Assembly (NCBI GenBank): GCA_028753945.1
Contig: JAPNXP010000011.1
Span: 1,364,001-1,428,000, forward strand
Length of the DNA: 64,000 bases
Origin: Hexactinellida sp. DTS-2022
Lineage: Eukaryota > Porifera > Hexactinellida
Reading direction: 5' to 3'
Both the position numbers and the translations under genes were made by a program. Below the pieces are notes generated by a model, which saw only the letters and a program-made list of their open reading frames with translations, was not told the origin of the DNA and made no database searches. Below, one piece after another: positions 56,060 through 64,000 of the stretch; the stretch's first letter is position 1, and every line of letters begins with the position of its first letter.

Positions 56060-57660
56060 ATCATATTCCGAAGAGGCCTAAGCTGAGCTCTACTTCTACT
56101 ATAAGCCTTGAAGAAGACCTCAATATTACAAAAAGAAAACCTATCGGTGATCTAACTACTAAAGCGTTGAGGAATATATTTATTACCTAATCACATCTAG
56201 ATACTGTTGCTCAGAATGAATGTGTATCTCCTAAGACTCTTGCTACTTATCACTTATTACTTTGCTCCAATGAGGACCTCGAGTATAGTAGTGCTAGGGT
56301 TTGCAATGAGATAATCAATAAGGGAAAGTATTCTCATTAATGCCAACAATAATCGCTCGATAAATTTACTTTCTTATTGACTCGATTGAGATTGGCAAAG
56401 CTAGGTATGTAAAACTCCGGCGTACTTTGGTCTCAGATCATCTCAAATTACCAGGATATAATAGGGTAGCTGTACATCGGTCTCAGATTAACTTGGTTGA
56501 TGAGGTGCGGCTGGTTCATAGGGAATTTCGGATTGGAGTAGGGATTTCTTACACAAGACAACTCTCCCATACTGATGAGTGCATTGTAATGAACTTAAGA
56601 GTTGATAACTAAGACTTTCCTCTCAAAGTTAAAATGTGCGTGGGGCTAGATGGATCAGGGTGTCATCGAGTTTATCAACAAGCAAGAGGTTATCCTGAGC
56701 TCGCAGTAATTTTTGTTATTTGAAATTAAAATTAATGCCATCCTAAATACAATAATAATATTCTGTCGAAACCAAATAAACATAAATCACCGTATTCCAT
56801 TATACCTGATGATCTTTTAGTCATTACGGAAATGAAGAAAATGTGAAGTTCTTGATGGATTCACTAAAAGATTAAGAGACTTTTGTGATTGAAAAAATCG
56901 GGTTGAGTTTAAACAATGGTTATGCCGAGGATAAGATAATTTGAATTTTGATCTCATTTTGACAGGAAAATTGCCAAAATGTTAAGCGCGCATTGGTGGA
57001 GCAAGTTGCCAACTGTGTACAGCGTCATAGGCTCAAATACGACTTTAGTTTTGTTAAAACTGGCTACACTATGAATAGGACAATTCATGATGCACGTGGT
57101 TATTTTAGGAGGTTGATGAGGATTAATTTTGTCTTTAAAATCAAACCAGGAAGTCAATGTAACAGACAAGGCAATCTCAGAAAATTATAAAGTTTCAACT
57201 TTCCTCTACGTACATGCTTATCTGAGGTGCATGCTTATAGATGCGTATTTCTGATGGTTCGGATATTGGTATCCCATATATAGAGTGGTGCAAAAATGCT
57301 AACTGATTAAGTCAAAATTGTAGGTGCCAAAATGTTTATTACCAACTTAATTGAAGAGAAATAAATAGATGACGCACCATCAGTCCAGGGTGGAAAAGAA
57401 ATGTTGTTCGAGGTATTTCACACGTAAGGACACAATCCAAGATTTTCTTTATTGGGTTTCTACAGTTATCCCTCAAGAAAATAATCAAAACATTAACACA
57501 ATTTTTAATAATTTGGCTTCTATTTTAAGGCTACAAAATAGAAATGAAGGACTTGACAATGTACGCCGAGTAGTGATCGACCGAAAAAAGTTTCGGCCGA
57601 ATATACCGCAAATGACGCCGAATTATGGTTTCGGCAATTATATCGTATTTTTATGATTTG
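56060..57660 (+). pseudogene. Possible Transib/RAG1-like transposase relic
   Basis: Broken plus-strand frames in order: KPIGDLTTKALRNIFI (~56130), VSDHLKLPGYNRVAVHRS (~56430), MCVGLDGSGCHRVYQQA (~56635), NKHKSPYSIIPDDLLVI (~56790), KYDFSFVKTGYTMNRTIHDA followed by RGYFRRL (~57035-57115), and a last frame at 57369. DGSGxHxxYQQ and GxTxNxxxxDARxxF resemble the CDG and GNTARRFF-type motifs of a transposase family related to Transib and RAG1. This is my memory of those motifs, not an alignment. Stops and frame changes are frequent. No termini were found; it lies between 55307-56052 and the P element at 57796. Confidence 0.42.
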
Positions 57661-58199
57661 CATTTCTTAAGAACAATACTAACAATTAACACTAACATTC
57701 AATGCCTGTGTTGAATTACCATTTATTACATGGATTACATTTGACAACTATACATAATCTTTCTACTAATATCATATAAATACTTTACGTACTAGCGTGA
57801 ACTACGTAATAAAAGGACTTGAATCGACAATAAAAAATTGGACCATGGATGAACTAGAAGTGCATCGATATTTTCACTAATCACTGTTTCTTATGAACAT
57901 TAGAGTATATATTTAACTGGATTATACTGTAAAAGCAAAGTGAATATCATTAACATTTCATTGAAGTTAATTCAGTGAAAGTATAACGATTTTACATACT
58001 AGATAAGGAATTAGTATTACGCATACAGTACATAAGGAATATTTCAAATAGATTTAAATTTCTTCATTTTCCGGATATCCTTCTTTCCAGAATTAATTTC
58101 AGAGTTTACATTCCGAACTTTGTTGGCTAATATGCAATTAGCACATGTGCTAAGTATTTTCCTTAACAAACTCCACCCAGAAGTAAACAACTAGGACAG

Positions 58200-60061
58200 T
58201 TATTCCTCCAATTCTCACTTTACATATCAACCGATACGTTTTCAGCTAATTGAATTAACACCTTTCTTGAAGGCGAGGAGTAGAACAGTTTCTTTAAAAC
58301 TTTGTCTTCGTCAATTTTAATGAATATTTTCCACAGTATCACTATTGACTCAATTACGATATCAGAAGGCCACTTCAAAGAACCACGATCAATATATCTT
58401 ACAAGGTCATACTTTTTTGCGTCTGTAATCTCGATATCTTTGTTTTCAGTAAGTAGCTGATTGCAATAGTGACAACTAGTTGTTTTAAGATACAGGAATA
58501 CAGCGTAACCACCAATAAACACAATAGATTGGAGAACATGAATGTCCAGATTGACAGAGGTTAGATCATGAATAGCTTCAATATAAGGATCGCAAGGCAC
58601 ATCAATGAACTCATCAGAAGTTTGAGAAAAAGTTTGTATAAATCGTTTAAGGGTAAGCTCGCTTTTGTTTTGTTGTAATGAGAATAAATTAAGATTATTT
58701 GAAAGGTTCAGGCGACGTTGACTCTGCAATATCTGAGAGTAGGTGATGTGATATTGCGCGCCACTCATCATTCGATATAGGCCAATTGGTGCTCTATTGG
58801 ATCATTCTGGAGTCTAGAGCTGAGAACATATTCGTATCCACAATTCTGAGTGAGATGTGAAACAATTAACGGAAGTGGTTTACAAGAATGCTGAAAACTT
58901 ATGAAAGTTTGCGCGCTAAGTTTTCCATCCTTTCCAATTGTTGACTTCCACCGCTCAAGCCAATTAGAGATTAAATGAAGAAACAAAAAGCGCCAATCTT
59001 CGTCCACAAGGGGTCTAGAATACTCGTCATTCAATCGCGAATGTTTGAAAGGGGTATTTATGTTGAAAATCTTCCAAATTTGACTAATTGTGTCCACAAA
59101 ATTTGCAGTTTCGTTTTTAGAATGTTGTCGTAAATCGTTTTGAATTTTAAGAGCTGCAAAATTGGACTCGTTGAAAACGCGAAGTGCTAGATTCACGTTC
59201 TGACGTTCTAAACTTGTGGGCCAACATACCTTAGAACTTAGCTTGTGAGCTTGCTTTATGTAGATTGTTGTTATCTCTTGTACAATCATCGAATATCATT
59301 AAATTTAGCCTCATTCAGTTCTGTAGCAGAAATAGAAGTCCAAGGATACAGAAGCATGTCTGGATATTTAAACGTTAGATCATAGTCCTTCACGTTTAAC
59401 CAGTTGTTCCTTATAGACTTGATTATGTGTACGAAATCAAACAAAATAAAGAGTTTTCTTTCTGGGCAAGTTGGATGTTGAACAGCAGGAAGTAACGTCT
59501 TCTGGTCAAAAGAATATAATTTAAATAAACGTACATTCATTGGATAATTGTCTGTTATGAGTACTTCAACAAATAGTCCACACTTTTCAATATCATTAAT
59601 TACAAGATTTACGATTGGGAAGAGTTCCTCAGCAGTAGAAAAATTTGATGGAAATAACCTCACAACTTGTGACCATTTTTTCGATATAGAAGAAATCATC
59701 AAGGCAAAAACTTTCTTAGTTGGAGTAGTAGGATCGATCTCACCAATAATATTTCCACCTAAACAATCGAATAAGAAATGTCAGCATAAATATATACATT
59801 TACTATATGTGATATCACCTATTACCCTGATAGGAGATTTCTGATGAAACGTGGATTTCGTCCATATTTAGAACAACATGGCGATCTCTTTTACAAAAAT
59901 GTAAAGTTAAATTATTTAGTAAGTGTAAATATTCACTGTCCAATCCTATGCACGAAGATAAAGCACGGTGATAATGTAGTTGGAAGAATAAGACAATCCA
60001 AGGATTGAAAAAAACGATAGAACGCTGGTGAGATCAGATGTGCCTTCAATGCAACCGTCTA
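58200..60061 (-). pseudogene. P element copy 1: catalytic core and C-terminus
   Basis: On the minus strand: CKRDRHVVLNMDEIHVSSEI (first catalytic Asp, ~59870), a short GT-AG intron-like gap (~59825-59763), then ALMISSISKKWSQVVRL, EVLITDNYPMNVRLFKLYS (second Asp, ~59550), LFDFVHIIKSIRNNWLN, and a 173-codon stretch ending NDPIEH (D and E of the third acidic cluster, ~58795). A 1-bp loss then shifts the frame into LYRMMSGAQYHITYS, and a 183-codon stretch runs to the stop at 58220 with SCHYCNQLLTENK. The full D-D-E layout of P/THAP9 transposases is visible. The frameshift at ~58775 breaks it. Confidence 0.9.
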
Positions 60062-60113
60062 GATTAAAATAAAAAGGTGAATAATGAAATTAATGAAATC
60101 AGAAAATACTAAC

Positions 60114-61241
60114 CTGAGTAACTACGTTATATCTTCGTTGTTTAGCGGAAACTAGTGAGTTTTCAAGTCGACAAGTGATAAACTGGAGGAGAGGTAATAA
60201 ATGTGTACTTGAGTGTTCCTCGTCAGTCTGTTCAGTAGCTTCTAACATTGATATTGACAATTGCAAATTAGTGACTGCTTCCTTGATACTTACAAGAACA
60301 AGGCTGGACTCAAGTAACTCTGGATTTGGCTCAAAATTTAAGATATTAACAATTAGGGAGTCAATTTGTCGTAGGTCGGTTATTCGATTGAACTGCAAGG
60401 GTATTTGGTATTGGCGAGCAGGGTTGTATCAACTCATTTTGAGTTGGCAGAATCAACTCATTTTCTTGAATGAGTTGAATGAGTTGGTGACAGCAAAATG
60501 AATGAGTTGAATGAGTTGGTAACAGAAAAATGAATGAGTTGAATGAGTTGGTAGACAAAAAATGAGTTGATAAAACCCTACTTCCGACCATGGCCAGACA
60601 ACTTTCACTTTGTCGTAACATTAATGCGTAGGGAGATCCAAATTTGGCCGGATCACTTTTGAGAGCCGACCGACGCAGCTGTAAATGTATTATTAAACTG
60701 AAGATTTAAGATATACGTTAGTTACAATTAGTTTAATAAAAACTGAGTTGGCAGAATCAACTCATTTTCTTGAATGAGTTGAATGAGTTGGTAACAGCAA
60801 AATGAATGAGTTGAATGAGTTGGTGAAGGAAATTTGAATGAGTTGGTAGACAAAAAATGAGTTGTTTTGCCAACTCAAAATGAGTTGATACAACCCTGTT
60901 GGCGAGTAGCGGCTGAATCTGTTAAGTCTGACTGAATTGTTAGTGTAGATTGAATTTTAATAGTGTTGTTAAATAATTCCAGCTGTAGGATCTGCAAGGT
61001 GCTACTGGAAGAGTACCACGCCACCCAGTCTTGGCTAAGATGTAAACGAGGCTACTTCATTTTAAGATCATCAAAGTTATCCAAAGCGAATTGTAAACGA
61101 TCTTGTTGGTTTTGAACGATACTATCGTGAAGACCTTTAGCGAAGTTTTCTTCTTCCTTAGATTCTCGACTAAGACGCTTTGTTTTCTGAGCAGTTTAAG
61201 TAAAATAAGACGGGCAGCCTTGGAAAATAACTGGTACTGCG
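60114..61241 (-). pseudogene. P element copy 1: linker and central region
   Basis: NAVPVIFQGCPSYFT, a stop, then TKRLSRESKEEENFAKGL (~61200-61100) follow the THAP domain. After the hAT-type insertion comes PLQFNRITDLRQIDSL, then LLPLLQFITCRLENSL and RRYNVVTQ, with a GT donor (CAG/GTTAGT) at 60113. Copy 2 has LQFILCQLENSLVSKHGRRY at the same place. A stop and at least one frameshift interrupt it. Confidence 0.82.
60419..60898. mobile_element. hAT-type MITE made of AATGAGTTG repeats
   Basis: 480 bp with ends CAGGGTTGTATCAACTCAT and ATGAGTTGATACAACCCTG, and an exact 8-bp duplication TTGGCGAG (60411-60418 and 60899-60906). AATGAGTTGAATGAGTTGGT arrays occur in both halves in the same orientation. 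Excising it rejoins the P reading frame across ATRQYQIP. Confidence 0.93.
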
Positions 61242-61511
61242 TTAATACGATAATTTTACTAATCGTGGTGTTTCAGTACAGGTACCATCAGCTTGGACAG
61301 TCCGGTCAACCCGTATAATGTCTTCCTCTCTGAAGTGATGAATACAAATGAATATCTCATCTTCTGGGATTTCAGTAGCCATATCCCTATGGAGAGCTCT
61401 AATCCATTTCTCTTTCAAATCCCGCGGGGCGCTCGGCAATTTAAACACAGTAGCACTGGGATGACCTCTGTAATTGGACTTGCATCCGAATACTGAACAA
61501 GTATTGGGCAT
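61242..61511 (-). pseudogene. P element copy 1: intact-looking THAP domain
   Basis: ATG at 61511; 89 codons, open. MPNTCSVFGCKSN supplies the first two zinc Cys; VFKLPSAPRDLKEKWIRAL the conserved Trp; IFICIHHFREEDII the third Cys and the His. This is a complete C2CH THAP module with no in-frame damage, unlike copies 2 and 3. A frameshift near 61245 separates it from the linker, so the protein as a whole is broken. THAP domains of P transposases recognise internal sites near the element ends. Confidence 0.92.
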
Positions 61512-61642
61512 AACGAGTTACGTAGTAAACTAATATAAATATTTGTAGGTTAAATTAAAGAGAATTAAAGAGAAAAGTAAATAATGAAGAGAAATGCACC
61601 AAGAACAAACAAAATCGCTTAGAAAATTCAAATTCAGGCATA

Positions 61643-61742
61643 CAGTCGACTCCGCTTAAAAAAGTCACCTCGGGACCAGGTTACTAGACCCAATAAGAGG
61701 AGAAATGTATTAACCGGTGGCTCTATTAAGCGGAGTCGACTG
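61643..61742. mobile_element. pogo-like MITE (GCTTAATAGAG family), short
   Basis: 100 bp with ends CAGTCGACTCCGCTTAAAA and CTATTAAGCGGAGTCGACTG, TA on both sides, inside P copy 1. Confidence 0.88.
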
Positions 61743-62494
61743 TATTTCAATTTTGTGAAAATAATAGAATAACGTAGTCAGGTTTGTTTTAAAGCTTATG
61801 GGTTGCTAATAATACCTTAAACAATTACACAAAAAATTGTATTTTTGACATTTTTAGGTTCGAATCCGGTCCTTTTATTACGTAGTTCACGGTACTAGGT
61901 ATTACTTTTTATAATATTTATAATAATCGAATTTGCAAATTGATTTTCTTGTTACACTATCACTTTATGTAGAACAAATATCGTTCACCAGTGTGGAACT
62001 TTTTATCTGTCTGCGGCCCACCATTGACTCAAAATATAAAGTGTGCAACTTGTGCAATAAGTGAATGAGTCGTGGATCTTCTATTGCTAAAAAACAGACC
62101 ACTTGTTCAATGAAGTTGCATTTGAAAACTTATCATCAATAAGAATTTAACCAAATTAATCACGAGTATTCTTATGAAATTACTATTCAAACTGTGGATT
62201 TGGACATCAACAGTTACCAGGAAACATCTTACAACAACAGCCAAAGAATAATTGGGAATTTAATATCAGCTACTGATTCAATTATAACTTCAATTTTCAA
62301 CATTAGAATAAAAAAACGAAGATCTGAATTAATGCTAAAATTCCATTCCAGGATGGGTAGAAACCAGCTCAGTCTGGGATATTAATAGTGGGAAGGCTCA
62401 AAAAGGCCATAAATTTGTATTCGAGATGCTTGTTTTGAATCTCTATCATGGTCAACAGTCAACAATCCTGGTTTCTCCGTCATCATGCACGAAA

Positions 62495-62876
62495 TTTCAG
62501 GCTTGGACAGGATCAAGATTTCATGACCCTGTGACCCGGTAAGCTCAGACCCGGTGACCCAGCTGACCCTGTAAATTTTAACCCGGTGACCTGGTTTACC
62601 CGGTAAGTAAGTATACAGTGACCAGCGATACCAAAGAAATTTCAATTGAAGTACTATGTCTCATAAATATTAAACGACTTACTATATTAGATGAATCTTT
62701 CTAAGTTATAATTCTACAAACCAATAAAATTTAGTTAGCATTACTGTGAAGAATCGGGTAAAATCAAAATTAAGTGACCCGGTTGATCCGGTATCCGGTA
62801 ACCCAGTCCAAGCCGGACCCGGTAGTGACCCGAGTTTTAGCGAATATTGTGACCCGGTTGACCCGGTCCAAACCTG
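62495..62876. mobile_element. Element rich in GACCCGGT repeats
   Basis: CAGGCTTGGACAGG and GGTCCAAACCTGG are imperfect inverse ends. The flanks are GCACGAAA / GCACGAAT (7 of 8). GTGACCCGGT or similar recurs many times near both ends. Confidence 0.6.
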
Positions 62877-62986
62877 GCACGAATGGTCCCAATTTTGAAT
62901 TAGCCTCAGAGAAATACAATAGGGATTAGTTCGAACCGAGATAAAATAAAATACTCAAGCAAACTGAAACATATCGTACTCAAGTG

Positions 62987-63486
62987 CAGTGGAACCTCTA
63001 TAAGTGGGGAGCATGGGACGGGGAAAATTTCAATTGCCCCCCATTCCCCGGTTATAAAATTCAATTGGAAAAACATTATATATGCTATATTATACAAAGT
63101 ATTCATATAACACACACATTAATGCACGTTATAGTTATTATTTGTATATTATGACAATTTAGTTAACTGCTGATCTACACTAGGTGATTTCTTCTAAAAA
63201 CATCAGAGTAGATCAATCGAAAATATTTTTTCTGTAGAACTTTAGAGTCGATTTATTGGAAATATTGTATTATTTTATAAGAATCATGTTAGGATTTGTC
63301 CATTCCCCCCATTTATGGAGGTTGTTTTGTATGCAGATAAAAACTCCTTGAAATTTATGGTCCCCCATTCCCCACTTCCCCGCTTATAGAGGTTCATTTG
63401 TATGGATATATACGAATATGGTAAAAAAATTCCCCACTTATGGAGGTTCCCCATTTATAGAGACCCCACTTATAGAGGTTGCACTG
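62987..63486. mobile_element. pogo-like MITE (CTTATAGAGG family)
   Basis: 500 bp with ends CAGTGGAACCTCTATAAGTG and CACTTATAGAGGTTGCACTG. TA only on the right. Internal CCCCACTTATGGAGG and CTTATAGAGG repeats. It separates the BED finger from the DCWS region of the hAT relic. Confidence 0.82.
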
Positions 63487-64000
63487 TAGCCATTTCTCTA
63501 GACTGTTGGTCTGCTTACCACCATGGATATATGGAAATTGTAATTCATTACATATTCAAATGGTCTCGGCAGGTATACACTCTTGCACGAATATTTCGAA
63601 GAGCATCATACCGCCGAAAATAGTTATTCGAGGGTAGAATCAACGCTTCTTGTTTGGAACATTATGGACAAACTTTGTATTGTTTACGTGATAAAACAGC
63701 ATACATGAAGGCTGCATTTAATGTACAAACTTGTTCATTATCATCCGACCCTTGTTCAATCACACAGTTCAACTAGTTATCAAAGAAGAATTGTTATCAA
63801 TGAAACGGTCGAATCTTTGATTCAATTATGCAGGAAACTCTGTAGACATGCAAGTAAATCAAGTATCTTCTATTCAGAACTTTATCTACAGCAAGAAAAG
63901 CAAATGAATATTCTCAATCGAGTAGGACTAATCCAGGATGTAGAAACAAGATGGAATAGTACGTAATACATCTTGAAAAAGATACTATTCCTAAACAAGA

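Larger units (their letters stand above)
57796..61891 (-). mobile_element. P element copy 1 with both termini
   Basis: Inverted ends CGTGAACTACGTAATAAAAG (57796) and its inverse ending at 61891, flanked by GTACTAG at 57789-57795 and 61892-61898 (7 bp; P elements usually give 8). 4096 bp, including a 480-bp hAT-type insertion and a 100-bp pogo-like insertion; about 3.5 kb without them. Coding runs right to left: THAP, linker, RNase H-like core, C-terminus. All pieces are present, but frameshifts and stops are scattered through them. Confidence 0.88.
43592..64000 (-). other. Upstream spectrin intron (over 20.4 kb, open at right edge)
   Basis: No exon fitting the missing N-terminal half of the repeat was seen up to the window end, so the intron probably continues beyond it. 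Contents are listed separately. Confidence 0.6.
61985..64000 (+). pseudogene. hAT transposase relic with BED zinc finger
   Basis: At 61991-62141 the frames give VWNFLSVCGPPLTQNIKCATC, then (shifted) CSMKLHLKTYHQ, a BED finger: aromatic, C2, and a final H-x-H-type pair. Around 63495 comes ISLDCWSAYHHGYMEIVIHYI, matching the hAT DCWS motif with the first catalytic Asp. Then HHTAENSYSRVES, and from 63721 an open stretch ending LIQDVETRWNST, the hAT RW motif, just before the window edge. Frameshifts and two inserted elements (62495-62876 and 62987-63486) break it. The C-terminal dimerisation domain would lie beyond the window. Confidence 0.8.

Noticed and set aside
60361-60621. 86-codon Ser/Thr/His-rich repetitive frame
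   Set aside because: It reads through the AATGAGTTG repeats of the hAT-type MITE.

Overview
The window is AT-rich eukaryotic (metazoan) DNA. It shows GT-AG introns, a spectrin-repeat gene, and remnants of at least seven animal transposon superfamilies. No bacterial-style operon, rRNA or tRNA gene was recognised. I cannot place the species. The spectrin looks unusually divergent, which would fit a fast-evolving invertebrate lineage, but that is inference.

Only one host gene is well supported. It is a minus-strand spectrin-repeat gene with four consecutive in-frame exons at 43591-43412, 30541-29999, 12107-11757 and 364-1 (running off the left edge). All internal junctions are phase 0. The joined peptide keeps the ~106-residue spectrin repeat period across every junction, so no exon appears to be missing between them. 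Residue patterns look closest to alpha-spectrin repeats about 4-6, from memory. The introns are 11.4, 17.9 and 12.9 kb, plus more than 20.4 kb upstream, and almost everything else recognised lies inside them.

The introns are a layered graveyard of DNA transposons. (1) P elements with THAP DNA-binding domains: a nearly complete but broken copy at 57796-61891 (minus) with terminal inverted repeats and a 7-bp target duplication; a broken copy at 44910-48044 (plus); an internally deleted copy at 33491-38840 (plus); and a lone terminus at 484. Two further THAP-like domains lie near 25.3 kb and 50.6 kb. (2) hAT elements: a KIAA1586-like transposase relic (16.2-17.7 kb), a BED-finger transposase relic (62.0-64.0 kb), and about 15 short non-autonomous copies, many with exact or near-exact 8-bp target duplications. 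(3) pogo/Tigger-like short elements with TA duplications and ends starting CAGT, in several sequence families. (4) Tc1/mariner-type short elements with ends containing AAAAGTATT. (5) Helitron-like elements ending in CTAG. (6) Foldback elements with 200-600 bp arms. (7) A piggyBac-like insertion flanked by TTAA. A Ty3/gypsy pol relic lies at 19.3-20.6 kb, a possible Transib/RAG1-like transposase relic at 56.1-57.7 kb, and a broken OTU-protease gene at 1.2-2.3 kb.

Nesting is frequent and can be read in order. Examples are the P copy at 33.5-38.8 kb, which holds a hAT-type element containing a pogo element and two foldbacks, one of which carries another short element; and the foldback at 48546-51372, which was split at its palindromic centre by an 8-bp-duplicating element that itself carries piggyBac-like and TA-flanked insertions. 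No transposase in the window is intact. A GC-rich island at 39.42-39.74 kb differs sharply from its surroundings and is unexplained.
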